From: Firmicutes bacterium ADurb.Bin080
GTDB taxonomy: Bacteria > Bacillota > Clostridia > Christensenellales > DTU072
Assembly (NCBI GenBank): GCA_002070965.1
Contig: MWEH01000170.1
Coordinates: 1-45,543, forward strand
Direction: 5' to 3'
DNA length: 45,543 nt
The notes beneath the pieces were generated by a model. That model searched no databases and had not been told where the DNA came from. It worked only from the letters and a program-made list of their open reading frames with translations. A program made the translations under genes and the position numbers. Every line of letters starts with the position of its first letter. Position 1 is the first letter of the stretch. Of this stretch, positions 36,426 through 45,543 are shown one piece after another.

Positions 36426-37853
36426 TTAGCTATCCATCGGTGGTTTTTTATTGGGATCCTCAGTAAATTTTACATGGTCTCCATCCCATTTATACATAAT
36501 TTTTTTTAACGCACCATTTCTATTCTTTTCAATTGCAAGAACAATATAGCCTGAGCCCTTGTCCTCTGTATCCTCTTTCTCCCTAGCTAAAAACATTACT
36601 ACGTCTGCATCTTGTTCAATTGCCCCCGATTGTCTCAAATCCGAAAGTTTGGGTATAATCGTCTTTCCGCTTTGATCTTTTCCCTTTTCTCTTCCCTCGA
36701 TGCTTCTTGAAAGTTGCGATAGAGCAACAACTGGGCAACTTAGATTCATTGCTATCATTTTCAGCATACGGCTGTTTTTGGTTACTTCTGAAGTCTCAGA
36801 TAGTTCCATTGTCTTTTTAGAAGAAGTCGGATCGTTGTAATTAAGTAGTTGAAGATAATCGACTATAACTAGGTCTATTTTCTCCTCTTGTAAGGCAAGA
36901 ATTTTACAACTTGACCAAATATTATTCGGGGTTTGAAGAGATTGATCACTAATGAAGACCTTGGTTTCACCAAAAGTCGCATGTATTTTAAAAACTTCAT
37001 CTAATCCACTTTGATTAATATTCCCGGAAAAAACACTGCCCATATCTAAGCTTGTCATCATCGCAATTAATCTTTGAACTATCTGTTCCGCCGGCATTTC
37101 CATTGAAAAAATAGCAATAACCTTTTTTTCTCGCTTTTCTATTATATTGGCCACAATATTTACAGCAAACGCGGACTTCCCTACAGATGGTCTTGCAGCA
37201 AGAATAATGAGGTTTCCTTTTTTTAATCCATCAGTAACTTTATCAAGCAATGGAAAATGTGTTTGAAGTCCTTTAAATGCATTCCTATTCTTAGATAATT
37301 CTTCAATCTTTTCAAGGAACTTTCCAGAAGCCTTACCCAATGGAATCATCGAATTCCCCGAATTCAGCTCTTGAGATAACTTCAAAACTGAACCTTGTGC
37401 AAAACTAAGACAATCCTCATATCTGTCCATTTTTTCAGACGCTTCCACTATACTTTTGCCACAGTCATTTATTCTCCTTAGTACCATATCTCTATAGAGA
37501 ATATCCTTGTATTCCTGCAAACTAGTGCCATATAAGCTAGTTGAAGATTTGATTAAATTCCCAAGATATTCTATTACTCCCTTTTCTTCAGGATAATGAA
37601 TATTCATATAATCGTTTACATTCAAAAGGTCAACATTTCCATTTAAAGAAAGCTTTTGTATAGCAATAAATAATTTCTGGTTCAATGGATGAAAAAAATG
37701 ATCTTCCGTTAAGCCATCCAAGTTTTTTACTATAGACTCATTGTTGTTTATTAGACTGGCAATAACCTCGTTTTCGATTTCTAAGCTATAAGGAAACCGT
37801 GCGCTTCCTTCGAAAGTCTTCTTTGTCCTTATTTGTTTATCTTTGGGAGCCAT
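36426..37853 (-). CDS. dnaB: Replicative DNA helicase DnaB
   Basis: The ring helicase of the replication fork (DnaC in Bacillus naming). The 475-residue protein has the N-terminal helical domain (SLEIENEVIASLINN ... DHFFHPLNQKLF), then the RecA-like domain with Walker A ARPSVGKSAF (220-229), Walker B LVIVDYLQLL, and the DnaB-specific VALSQLSRSIEGREK and LRQSGAIEQDADVVMFL. AGGAGG precedes the ATG. It is usually next to rplI; here its upstream neighbour is an unrecognised membrane protein gene 60 bases away, and 246 bases of non-coding sequence follow to pgpH. Confidence 0.96.
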   Translation of the reverse strand: MAPKDKQIRTKKTFEGSARFPYSLEIENEVIASLINNNESIVKNLDGLTEDHFFHPLNQKLFIAIQKLSLNGNVDLLNVNDYMNIHYPEEKGVIEYLGNLIKSSTSLYGTSLQEYKDILYRDMVLRRINDCGKSIVEASEKMDRYEDCLSFAQGSVLKLSQELNSGNSMIPLGKASGKFLEKIEELSKNRNAFKGLQTHFPLLDKVTDGLKKGNLIILAARPSVGKSAFAVNIVANIIEKREKKVIAIFSMEMPAEQIVQRLIAMMTSLDMGSVFSGNINQSGLDEVFKIHATFGETKVFISDQSLQTPNNIWSSCKILALQEEKIDLVIVDYLQLLNYNDPTSSKKTMELSETSEVTKNSRMLKMIAMNLSCPVVALSQLSRSIEGREKGKDQSGKTIIPKLSDLRQSGAIEQDADVVMFLAREKEDTEDKGSGYIVLAIEKNRNGALKKIMYKWDGDHVKFTEDPNKKPPMDS

Positions 37854-37912
37854 TTTTCCTCCTATTCCCTATTAAATATATTATTTAGACCTATTAAAAA
37901 AATTATTATTAA

Positions 37913-38767
37913 TTACGAATTACCTTCTTCTGTGGTCTGATTAGTCCTTTTCATTTCTTTTTTTCTCAGTACGAAATAAAACACTAACAGTACAATTACT
38001 GAGGCAACTATAAGAGTTACATTCCATCCTAAAGAATTGTACACCATCTGTGTAAGTACTATTGATGTCCCACCAATAGAATCGTTATCCATTACAAACT
38101 CATGAATATATAATTCATAGTTCGAATTATAATATACCTCATCCGCATTAGATTGGATTGTTTTTGTTGATAAGCTGGTACCATAATTATAAATATATTT
38201 TAAGTTAGTAGTGTTAACTTGTGGAATATTTAGCATGGAATTAACCACTGTTTCAATATATGTGCCCTCAATATCCTTAAAAACTGGTTCGGAACTCGAA
38301 GAATATATGCTTTTGTAAAAGCCCCACTCAACTAAATCATCCAAAGGATTGTAAGCTTCATACCCATCTTCATCTGGATCGGACAGTGCTAAACTATGTC
38401 TACTTGGGTAAGAGGCTAAAACTACTTCAAATAAATCTTCTTCTTCGTCATAAGTTGCCTCAAACCCTGCTTCTGAAAAAAAATCTTTCAGTCCAGTCAA
38501 TTCACCTTTGATATTTTCTCTCAATTGAGGGACTTCGGAATTTGCCACTCTAGAAACAATATATTCTTCGTTAACCCAAGCCTGAATGGTATATCTAATC
38601 TCCCCATTCTTAAAACTTAGAACGTTGTAAATTACTTCTGCAACATGCAATTCAGCGCTATCCTCTGCGCTTGCATAGGTTATTTCGTTGCTATAACAAG
38701 AGTAAATTCCGATCAATGAGATAAGAAAAATAACAATATATTTAGATAATTTTCCAATCATTTTCAT
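37913..38767 (-). CDS. Unrecognised exported protein with C-terminal membrane anchor
   Basis: I do not recognise this 284-residue protein. A hydrophobic N-terminal segment (10-24) is followed by YASA (31-34), a plausible signal peptidase I site. IYSC (21-24) resembles a poor lipobox. The body (35-245) is acidic and rich in Ser, Tyr and Asn, with an Asp/Glu cluster SDPDEDGYEAYNPLDDLVEWG. A second hydrophobic segment (about 249-267) ends in RKKEMKR, which places a short tail in the cytoplasm. The topology is therefore an outside domain of ~200 residues anchored at its C-terminus. It lies between pepF (55 bases upstream) and dnaB (59 bases downstream) on the same strand. The ribosome-binding site is weak. 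Confidence 0.75.
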   Translation of the reverse strand: MKMIGKLSKYIVIFLISLIGIYSCYSNEITYASAEDSAELHVAEVIYNVLSFKNGEIRYTIQAWVNEEYIVSRVANSEVPQLRENIKGELTGLKDFFSEAGFEATYDEEEDLFEVVLASYPSRHSLALSDPDEDGYEAYNPLDDLVEWGFYKSIYSSSSEPVFKDIEGTYIETVVNSMLNIPQVNTTNLKYIYNYGTSLSTKTIQSNADEVYYNSNYELYIHEFVMDNDSIGGTSIVLTQMVYNSLGWNVTLIVASVIVLLVFYFVLRKKEMKRTNQTTEEGNS

Positions 38768-38822
38768 TTTTTAATTTCCAACATAGTTAAATTTACTCAC
38801 AACAGACAAAAACTCTGATCCT

Positions 38823-40592
38823 TTATTTATTTTTTTTCAATTTTTCCACCGCTATTTCAAAATCATCCATAGCATTTTTGAATGGATCGGTCGAAGATAA
38901 GTCAACATCAGCAAGTTTAAGTACATCTACAGGAGATAAAGAACATCCTGCAGAAAGCATATCAAAATACTTGGGAACAAAACTATTGTCTTTCAATATA
39001 TTTTGGGCTATATTAACCGCCGCAGTTAACCCTGTAGCGTATTTATACACATAAAACGGTGTGTAGAAATGAGGTATCCGAAGCCATTCACTTGCTATCT
39101 GTTCATCGTGAATAACACCATCCCCATAATACTCTTTGTTTAGTCTGTAATATTCTTCTGAAAGAAAATCCGGTGTAAGAGGTTTTCCCTCCTCATATGA
39201 ATCGTGGGCAAATTTCTCAAACTCTGCAAACATAACTTGTCTGAAAATAGTAGTCCGGAACATATTTACATAATAATTCAAGAGGAAATCTCTACCCTTC
39301 GAGTCCACTTTTTCTATCAAATACTTTAGTAGAAGTACCTCGTTAACCGTACTCGCAACCTCTGCAACAAAAATTTTATATTCTGCTTTTTCAGGACATT
39401 GTGCTCTGTTAGACATATACGAGTGTATGGCGTGCCCCATTTCGTGTGCAATGGTAAAAATATCGTGTGTAGTCTTTGTATAGTTTAACAAGACATAGGG
39501 ATGAGTCTCATATATGCTTACGGAATAAGCCCCACTTCTCTTGTTTTCAGTTTCATAAACGTCAATCCATCCCTCATTAAATGCTCTTTTCAATAAAGAT
39601 ACATACTCTTCTCCAAGAGGAGCAAGAGCTTCACATATTAACTCATATGCTTCCTCATATTCCATCGAAAGTTCAAATCCCTCACTAATTGGGAGATACA
39701 TGTCATACATATGCATTTCATTTGTCTGAAGAGCATTCTTTCTATATCTAACATATTCATGCATTTTAGGAGTATTTTTCCTAACAGATTCGATAAGATT
39801 CTGATATACTTGTTTATCCACATTTTCATTGAACAGTGCCTTTTCGAGAGCAGATGAAAATTTTCTGATCTTTGAATATGTACAATCCTTTTTTACTGCA
39901 GATATATAATTCATTCCTATCGTGTTTCTATGCCCGATAAAACCTTTGTAATAACTAAAAAATGCATTTTTTCTTAATGTTTCATCCTTACTTTCAAGAT
40001 AAAGAGAATAAGTTCCATGGGTTAAAGGCATAGAATTGCCTTTTCCGTCAAGAACATTCTCGAATTTTAAATCAGCATTATTAAAAACAGAAAAAACATC
40101 TCGAAATCCATCTGAAAAAGCAGAAATTTCCGCAATCAACTCCTCTTCCTTTTTAGATAAAATATGTTTTTTATTTCTAATTATATCTTCTAACAATACA
40201 GAGAAATCTAAATAATCTTTAGAACTAGCCATGTTCACTAAAACAGATTCTTCGAAATCAGATAACTCTGGTTCGATAAATGCCAGAGCCCCGTAAAGTT
40301 TGGTTATTAACATCTCTACTCTTCCCATTAAGGCCTGGCTTTTTGACTCTCCTGTGTTTTGATCGTGCTTAAGCATCGCATAGACATATAATCTTGAAAC
40401 GTTAAGGTTTAACTTTGTGGATAATTTCAAACAATCCAAGGAAGAACAAGGGTCCAAATTCCCTTCAAATTCCTTAATTTCTCCAATTAATTTTTCAGTT
40501 TCTATATAAAGAAGGTCAAAATCCTCTTCGCTCTTGAATATACTATCCAACTCCCATTGTCTATTCAGGGGAACATCTTTTCTATTAATCAT
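38823..40592 (-). CDS. pepF: Oligoendopeptidase F (M3 family)
   Basis: A cytosolic zinc metallopeptidase that cleaves 7-17 residue peptides. The 589-residue protein has the zinc site HEMGH (383-387) in TIAHEMGHAIHSYMS, the downstream zinc ligand in VAEVASTVNE, and the N-terminal PepF domain beginning VPLNRQWELDSIF. The frame opens 20 codons earlier, but the ATG at 40592 has AAGGAG 6 nt upstream and its promoter lies within the longer version. It is the first gene of a probable pepF-membrane protein-dnaB unit. Confidence 0.96.
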   Translation of the reverse strand: MINRKDVPLNRQWELDSIFKSEEDFDLLYIETEKLIGEIKEFEGNLDPCSSLDCLKLSTKLNLNVSRLYVYAMLKHDQNTGESKSQALMGRVEMLITKLYGALAFIEPELSDFEESVLVNMASSKDYLDFSVLLEDIIRNKKHILSKKEEELIAEISAFSDGFRDVFSVFNNADLKFENVLDGKGNSMPLTHGTYSLYLESKDETLRKNAFFSYYKGFIGHRNTIGMNYISAVKKDCTYSKIRKFSSALEKALFNENVDKQVYQNLIESVRKNTPKMHEYVRYRKNALQTNEMHMYDMYLPISEGFELSMEYEEAYELICEALAPLGEEYVSLLKRAFNEGWIDVYETENKRSGAYSVSIYETHPYVLLNYTKTTHDIFTIAHEMGHAIHSYMSNRAQCPEKAEYKIFVAEVASTVNEVLLLKYLIEKVDSKGRDFLLNYYVNMFRTTIFRQVMFAEFEKFAHDSYEEGKPLTPDFLSEEYYRLNKEYYGDGVIHDEQIASEWLRIPHFYTPFYVYKYATGLTAAVNIAQNILKDNSFVPKYFDMLSAGCSLSPVDVLKLADVDLSSTDPFKNAMDDFEIAVEKLKKNK

Positions 40593-40620
40593 GTTTTGCT
40601 CCTTTTCCAATATGAAATAA

Positions 40621-40649
40621 ATGATACTATCAAAAGCACTTACAGTCAA
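40621..40649 (-). promoter_or_regulatory. Sigma-A-type promoter of pepF
   Basis: Minus strand TTGACT (40644-40649), 17-bp spacer, TATCAT (40621-40626), about 22 nt of leader before the ATG at 40592. Confidence 0.82.
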
Positions 40650-40771
40650 CATCAGTCATGGTCTAAAAACAATAATATGGCTCACTTTTTTTGCTTATAC
40701 TTGTCTCATTTTATTCTTAGCCCAAGAAAAATTGGCACAGTAATTAAATTATTTGTTTAAAAACTAAATAA

Positions 40772-40800
40772 TATTAAAATCAACTTTATCAAAAAAGTTG
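40772..40800 (-). terminator. Probable terminator of pncB
   Basis: Minus strand 7-bp stem CAACTTT/AAAGTTG (40794-40800, 40781-40787) with a 6-nt loop, followed by ATTTTAATATT. It lies just past the pncB stop. The stem is AT-rich and the U-tract interrupted, so it may be inefficient. Confidence 0.6.
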
Positions 40801-40811
40801 GGCTTAATAAA

Positions 40812-42239
40812 TTAATTATTGAGTCTAGCTTGATACAACAGTTGTTTCTTTAAATCATATAATCCATCTGATAAATCGACCTTATAAACGTGTGGATTGA
40901 CGAGTCTCCTATATTCTTCCCAGAACTCATCTCGACATTTTTTAGCATACATCACTGTATCAGAAAGGGGAGGTATTTTGTAAACTTTTTCTCCCGAAAG
41001 ATATATCGGGATAGTTAAATCTCTCATCGAGTATTTAGTGAAAGTCTTCTTTTTCCATGTTTCAACAGGATGGAAAATTGTTAGTGGGCTTTTTGTATCA
41101 AATTTTTCATCTCTTAAGGCGATAAGATCTGCTGCGGCCATCCCATCTTCATCGTAAATTCTATAAACTGACTTAAATCCAGGATTTGTAATTTTTGCAT
41201 CTGTATCTGATATCTTCATTTTTGGCTCAAAGACCTTATTCTCCTCTATTCCAGCCATCTTATAAACCCCTCCAAGTGCGGACATTGGATATCCCGTTAT
41301 TAGTTTAGTTCCTATCCCCCAACTATCTATTTTAGCCTGTTGTCCCTTCAAAGAGTTAATTATATCTTCATCAATATCTCCTGAAGCAAAGATCTTTACC
41401 CCCTTGAAACCCTCTGAATCCAACATTTTCCTAGATTCTTTTGTTAAATATGCCAAATCTCCACTGTCTATTCGGATGCCTATTGGCTCAAATCCCTTTG
41501 CCCTAAGTTCCTTAAATACCGTAATAGCGTTTGGAATACCACTTTTTAAAGTGTCATAGGTATCAACTAGCAAAAGACATTTTTGGGGATATATCGAAGC
41601 ATAGGCCCTAAAAGCCTCTAATTCGGAAGAAAAACTCATTACCCAACTGTGTGCATGAGTTCCACTGACTGGAACGCCAAATAATTTCCCAGCCATAACG
41701 TTTGACGTAGAGGTGCAGCCTCCAATTATACTTGCCCTACTTCCATATATTCCTGCATCCGGACCTTGAGCTCTCCTGAGCCCGAACTCTGCAACGGCAC
41801 CCTCAGATTCTTGAGTTATTTTCATTGTCTTTGTAGCTATCAGCGTTTGATGGTTAATAATATTTAGCAAAGCAGTTTCAATTAATTGGGCTTCGAATAA
41901 GGGAGCTTTTATAGTCAAAATTGGTTCGTTGGGAAAGGCTATCTCACCCTCTTTCATGCCATAAATATCTCCAGAGAATTTGAACTTTTTTAGTCTTTCA
42001 AAAAACTTTTCTCCAAACAGATTCAATGATTTTAAATAATTAATATCATCCGAATCAAAAGACAAGTTATCGATGTACTCGATAGCTTGTTCCAGCCCTG
42101 CAACCAAGGCAAGATCTAGTTGTTCGGTTTTTCTAAAAAAAAGGTCGAAAACCGCCTCTCTGTCTGCCATATCACAATCAAGATACCCATTCATCATGGT
42201 GAGCTCATATAAATCAGTTAATAAAGTAAGGTTTCTCAT
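40812..42239 (-). CDS. pncB: Nicotinate phosphoribosyltransferase
   Basis: Makes nicotinate mononucleotide from nicotinate and PRPP in NAD salvage. The 475-residue protein begins NLTLLTDLYELTMMNGY, typical of the family, and shows FGLRRAQGPDAGIYGSRASIIGGCTSTSNV, the active-site region with GTHAHSWVMSF, and the phosphate-binding GIRIDSGDLAYL and SWGIGTKLITG. The frame can start at a TTG at 42245 or the ATG at 42239; GAGGAAG lies upstream of both and I chose the ATG. It stands alone after galK. Its promoter is not clear; a TTGACA at the galK end lacks a well-spaced -10. Confidence 0.95.
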   Translation of the reverse strand: MRNLTLLTDLYELTMMNGYLDCDMADREAVFDLFFRKTEQLDLALVAGLEQAIEYIDNLSFDSDDINYLKSLNLFGEKFFERLKKFKFSGDIYGMKEGEIAFPNEPILTIKAPLFEAQLIETALLNIINHQTLIATKTMKITQESEGAVAEFGLRRAQGPDAGIYGSRASIIGGCTSTSNVMAGKLFGVPVSGTHAHSWVMSFSSELEAFRAYASIYPQKCLLLVDTYDTLKSGIPNAITVFKELRAKGFEPIGIRIDSGDLAYLTKESRKMLDSEGFKGVKIFASGDIDEDIINSLKGQQAKIDSWGIGTKLITGYPMSALGGVYKMAGIEENKVFEPKMKISDTDAKITNPGFKSVYRIYDEDGMAAADLIALRDEKFDTKSPLTIFHPVETWKKKTFTKYSMRDLTIPIYLSGEKVYKIPPLSDTVMYAKKCRDEFWEEYRRLVNPHVYKVDLSDGLYDLKKQLLYQARLNN

Positions 42240-42377
42240 TTTCAATTCTTCCTCTTTTTAAAATACTTAAACAGAATTCCTTTATAGTGCAATTGTTGAA
42301 GCTTTTCGAGAAAATACCTTGATATAGTCTAAGACATTCCATAGTATGTTTTTGCACCTATTTCATGTGTCAATAAA

Positions 42378-43640
42378 CTAAATATCTATTTTAGTTGCCC
42401 CGCTATTTCTAATTTTTAGCAGGTATATATTTCCTTGTCCGAAAATATCTCCCATATATTTTTTGAAAGTTTCTACCTTTTCATTATCGACAAAAGCGAG
42501 TATTGTCCCCGCAAAACCTCCCCCATGTACTCTTACGGCTCTAAGTCCTTCTATTCTTTGAGCCAGAGCGAGAGCTAAAGGAATAGGCTGCATTTTATCT
42601 CCTTCTGGATAACAGTTTTGTAATAATCTATAAGAACTATCTCCAGATTGGTTAATTCCAGCAAAAACCTCTTCTTCATCCGCGTTTTTGAGGGCTTGAT
42701 ATACTTTTTCCACTCTTGAATTTTCTTCATAAAAATGTATAGCTCTCAATATAGCCCTTCCACTAGTTTTTTTTGAAATATCTTGGATTGAATCATAAAA
42801 ATCTCTTTTTTCTATTTCCCTCAGTTTTTCCTTCCCAAAAAATCCAGCAACTTCCTCCATCTCCGCTCTAATAGATGCGTAATTTGGAGTCAGATTTGTA
42901 TGGTCTCCTCCACAATTTACAACTACAACCGATACATCTGAGAAAGGCCAATTTACTTTTTCAACTTGAGGAGAACTTGGGTCTCTGAAGTCCATGTGAC
43001 TTATTCCGCCAAATGATATTGCAGATTGATCCATTAATCCTGATGGTTTACCGAAGTAAACATTCTCAGCGTATTGTGAAACAATAGCTTTTGTAATAGG
43101 GTCAATTTTGCCTTCATTATAAAATACATTGAAAATCTCGGAAACTAACAACTCAAAAGCTGCTGAGCTGCTCATCCCCGCACCCTTAAAAACATCGGAT
43201 GTTGTTGTAGCAACAAAACCTCCAATCAATAACCCTCTTTCGACAAAACCATTTGCTACTCCTCTAACTAAAGCAGCCGAATCTCCAATTTCCTCTTTTT
43301 TAATCCCCAAATCTTCAATATTCACTTCCACAACCGGATATCCTATGCTTCTTACTATCACCTTTGGTATTGGAAGTGGGGTTACTGCAGCTAAAAGATC
43401 TACAGAAACAGAGGCAGCTAAAACTTCCCCAAAATTGTGGTCAGTATGATTCCCTATAACTTCAATTCTTCCGGGGGAGCTAAAAAGAAAGGTCTGCCCA
43501 TTAACACTATTATTATGTTCTTTAACGAGAGAGGAAACCCTTTCAGCTGCGATTTCAACTGACGTATTGTAGATTGAGCTCACTATTTCTATAAATTTCG
43601 GATTGTTTGACAAGGATTTTTTCTCATATTGATTTGCCAT
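42378..43640 (-). CDS. galK: Galactokinase
   Basis: Phosphorylates galactose at C1, the first step of the Leloir pathway. The 420-residue GHMP kinase has the galactose-binding signature SSPGRIEVIGNHTDHNFG (about 54-71), the ATP-binding GAGMSSSAAFE (153-163), and the C-terminal GHMP motif VRVHGGGFAGTILAF. GGAGG lies 4 nt before the ATG. It is divergent from galT, with a shared control region. galE and galM are not in the window. Confidence 0.96.
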   Translation of the reverse strand: MANQYEKKSLSNNPKFIEIVSSIYNTSVEIAAERVSSLVKEHNNSVNGQTFLFSSPGRIEVIGNHTDHNFGEVLAASVSVDLLAAVTPLPIPKVIVRSIGYPVVEVNIEDLGIKKEEIGDSAALVRGVANGFVERGLLIGGFVATTTSDVFKGAGMSSSAAFELLVSEIFNVFYNEGKIDPITKAIVSQYAENVYFGKPSGLMDQSAISFGGISHMDFRDPSSPQVEKVNWPFSDVSVVVVNCGGDHTNLTPNYASIRAEMEEVAGFFGKEKLREIEKRDFYDSIQDISKKTSGRAILRAIHFYEENSRVEKVYQALKNADEEEVFAGINQSGDSSYRLLQNCYPEGDKMQPIPLALALAQRIEGLRAVRVHGGGFAGTILAFVDNEKVETFKKYMGDIFGQGNIYLLKIRNSGATKIDI

Positions 43641-43669
43641 ATTTCCTCCGCCATTGTATAATCACTTAA

Positions 43670-43707
43670 TGAGAGGAATTATACCATATCCTCTCAATTA
43701 TTTGCAA
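43670..43707 (-). promoter_or_regulatory. galK promoter with operator-like inverted repeat
   Basis: Minus strand TTGCAA (43702-43707), 18-bp spacer, perfect TATAAT (43678-43683) preceded by TGG (extended -10). An 8-bp perfect inverted repeat TGAGAGGA / TCCTCTCA (43670-43677 and 43689-43696, 11-bp centre) straddles the -10 box. This is where a repressor dimer would block initiation. It is the best candidate for control of the galK-galT pair. The galT promoter on the plus strand is not clear. Confidence 0.7.
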
Positions 43708-43769
43708 ACTAGGTGTCGCTTTCAAATTTTTTTTGGCGACCCTTTTATATTTTCTTTGAGGTATCGATT

Positions 43770-45293
43770 ATGAATAAAAATGACACATCCATCGGGGTTT
43801 GTTTAGCAAACCTTATTGAGTACGCAAAAAATATTATCGGGCTTGATAACTATGATTCAATTTATGCTCACAACCAGCTGATTTCTCTCTTTAATCTTAA
43901 CAGTTTTTCCCTCCCTGAAAACCCGATCCCCGAGTTTCAGCAAGGAATAATGGATAAAATTATAGACTACTCAGTAAAAAATGGTTTGATTGGGTCGAAT
44001 GAAAAATTGACATTTGAGACAAAATTGCTTGGTTTAGTGACTCCCTCCCCTTCAAGTGTCGTAAGGAACTTTGATTCTCTAGCTGCAAGTAGAGGGACAA
44101 AGGCTGCAACAAATTATTTAAATAGTATCGGGTGGGCAAGTAATTATCTTAGAAAAAAGGACATAGATAAAAATATAGTGTGGAAGAGTGCGCAGCCAGG
44201 GGGAAGTATAATTATTTCCATTAATCTTGCTAAACCCGAAAAAGATAATAAACAAGTGGCAGCTCAATCAAAAGCAACTCCCTCCGGGCATCCAAAATGT
44301 CCGATATGTTTAGAGAATTTAGGACTTTCCGGAAAACGCGATACTTTAAGGCTTGTCCCTTTATTTTTAAACGATGAAGCATGGTTTTTACAATATTCGC
44401 CTTATGTTTATTTTGAGGAACATTGTATTGCCGTTTCTGAAGAACACAGACCTATGCGAGTAGACCGTAATACCTTCCAAAGATTATTAGAGTTTGTAGA
44501 GATGTTTCCGCACTATTTTATGGGAAGCAATGCCGATCTTCCGATTGTTGGCGGGTCAATCTTATCTCATGAACATTATCAAGGAGGCGGTAAAGTATTA
44601 CCGATGTTCGAAAGAAAGGCAAAAAGATATTTCACAAACGAAAAGCATCCCGGGGTCTCAATCGCCATTTTAGATTGGTATAACTCAGTTATTAAACTAA
44701 CCTCTCTCAATAAAAAAGAACTAATTGAGCAAGCGAATGAAATACTTCTCTCTTGGAGAGAATATTCTGACGATTCAGCTAACATTCTATCAAAAACAAC
44801 CGAACAACATAATACCATTACTATAATAGCGACAAGTGAAGGAAATAATGGATTTTGTTTATATTTGATTTTACGTAATAACCGAACAGATGAAACCCAT
44901 CCTTTTGGGATATTCCACCCAACCGAAGATATGCACAACATAAAGAAGGAGGGTATTGGTTTGATTGAGGCAATGGGATTATTTATTCTTCCCGGAAGGC
45001 TAAAGTCCGAATGTGACATGATAACGGAAATACTTACGGGAGTCAAACCTTTGAATTTTGCTGAAATAAGCGCAGAAGACCACCCTCTCTGCAAACATTT
45101 GGGGATGCTCATGCAACTTGCAAACGACCATGGACTTGCCCTATCGAAAGAAGCGGCAGATACTGTTATTAACTCCTATATCTCTAACATGTGTATTCAA
45201 ATTCTTGAATGTACAGCCGTTTATAAAAATACTGAGGAAGGGAATAATGCTTTCGACATGTTTCTGCTAAGTATGGGACTATCCCGAAAATAA
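43770..45293 (+). CDS. galT: Galactose-1-phosphate uridylyltransferase, Firmicutes type 2
   Basis: Swaps galactose 1-phosphate and UDP-glucose to make UDP-galactose and glucose 1-phosphate. At 507 residues it is the long GalT type 2 of low-GC Gram-positives rather than the ~350-residue E. coli type. It shows HPKCPIC (174-180) and the uridylylation site GGSILSHEHYQGG (261-273). The frame opens at a GTG 19 codons earlier, but the ATG at 43770 has GAGG 8 nt upstream and matches the family start. It is divergent from galK. Upstream lies a weak hairpin GTCGC/GCGAC (about 43713-43740) followed by TTTT, which could act in the leader. Confidence 0.95.
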   Translation: MNKNDTSIGVCLANLIEYAKNIIGLDNYDSIYAHNQLISLFNLNSFSLPENPIPEFQQGIMDKIIDYSVKNGLIGSNEKLTFETKLLGLVTPSPSSVVRNFDSLAASRGTKAATNYLNSIGWASNYLRKKDIDKNIVWKSAQPGGSIIISINLAKPEKDNKQVAAQSKATPSGHPKCPICLENLGLSGKRDTLRLVPLFLNDEAWFLQYSPYVYFEEHCIAVSEEHRPMRVDRNTFQRLLEFVEMFPHYFMGSNADLPIVGGSILSHEHYQGGGKVLPMFERKAKRYFTNEKHPGVSIAILDWYNSVIKLTSLNKKELIEQANEILLSWREYSDDSANILSKTTEQHNTITIIATSEGNNGFCLYLILRNNRTDETHPFGIFHPTEDMHNIKKEGIGLIEAMGLFILPGRLKSECDMITEILTGVKPLNFAEISAEDHPLCKHLGMLMQLANDHGLALSKEAADTVINSYISNMCIQILECTAVYKNTEEGNNAFDMFLLSMGLSRK

Positions 45294-45543
45294 AACCTTA
45301 AAAAACTAGTATTCTACTCTTCAAGGTAAAGAAAATCATTAATTTCTTTCCTTCCAAATAAACGAGTTGTTTCTTAACCTTTAATACCAATTTCCCTAAC
45401 ATTATGAAAGAATACAGTTTTATGAGACAATACCGAGAATATATTATACTAATTCAGTTTAATTAACCTAATACCTGACTTTAGAGGTTGGTGTTAAAAA
45501 ATGGTGCTAACTCCATAATAAACCAAAGGGATGTTGATAATTC

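Noticed and set aside
44579..45112. 177-codon open frame on the minus strand opposite galT
   Set aside because: It is antisense to conserved GalT sequence with no ribosome-binding site or recognisable protein.
45294..45543. Riboswitch or T-box in the last 250 bases
   Set aside because: Only weak AT-rich inverted repeats and a poor promoter-like TATACT are visible, with no known riboswitch core and no gene start before the window ends.

Overview
This window is a piece of a low-GC, Gram-positive-type (Bacillota, most likely Clostridia) chromosome. The evidence is the gene order yicC-gmk-rpoZ-coaBC-priA-def-fmt-rsmB-rlmN-rsgA-rpe and the rpmB/Gls24/fakA/recG block, which follow the Bacillus/Clostridium layout. 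Strong AGGAGG ribosome-binding sites, sigma-A-type promoters, the infC-rpmI-rplT order and a Firmicutes-type GalT agree with this. I cannot name the genus. I see no tRNA, rRNA, CRISPR array, insertion sequence or phage gene. Thirty-six protein genes are supported; all but rpmB and galT lie on the minus strand, and no gap exceeds 300 bases.

Layout, low to high coordinate (minus-strand operons read right to left). 1-2.4 kb: a TrmH/SpoU rRNA methyltransferase and the infC-rpmI-rplT translation operon, with its own promoter, an attenuator-like leader and an AUU start for IF-3. 2.5-4.5 kb: thrS. 4.6-7.4 kb: a small accessory segment with an alpha/beta hydrolase, a GLUG-repeat lipoprotein and a 59-bp tandem repeat behind it. 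7.7-11.7 kb: Gls24-fakA-recG. 11.8-12.1 kb: rpmB on the plus strand, ending in a bidirectional terminator. 12.1-23.9 kb: a probable long operon from an AIR-synthase-like protein through yicC, gmk, rpoZ, coaBC, priA, def, fmt, rsmB and rlmN to rsgA and rpe. 24.0-28.3 kb: pcrA-ligA. 28.4-32.2 kb: ppdK and dgt. 32.3-36.2 kb: a compacted pgpH-ybeY::era-recO block. 36.4-40.6 kb: dnaB, an unrecognised membrane-anchored protein and pepF. 40.8-45.3 kb: pncB, galK and the divergent galT.

Most genes serve translation (rRNA modification, initiation, formyl-Met handling, ribosome assembly GTPases) and DNA replication or repair (PriA, RecG, PcrA, LigA, DnaB, RecO). The most unusual object is a single reading frame joining the 16S-rRNA endoribonuclease YbeY to the ribosome-assembly GTPase Era. 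Its linker contains two near-identical 60-bp tandem repeats, and dgkA and cdd, which usually sit between the two genes, are absent. The same block has a PgpH-type HD phosphodiesterase without its usual extracellular domain and a RecO without its zinc-finger cysteines. The prkC/stp kinase-phosphatase pair is absent from its usual place between rlmN and rsgA, as are remA and spoVM from theirs. Taken together the region looks like a streamlined version of a standard Firmicutes core.
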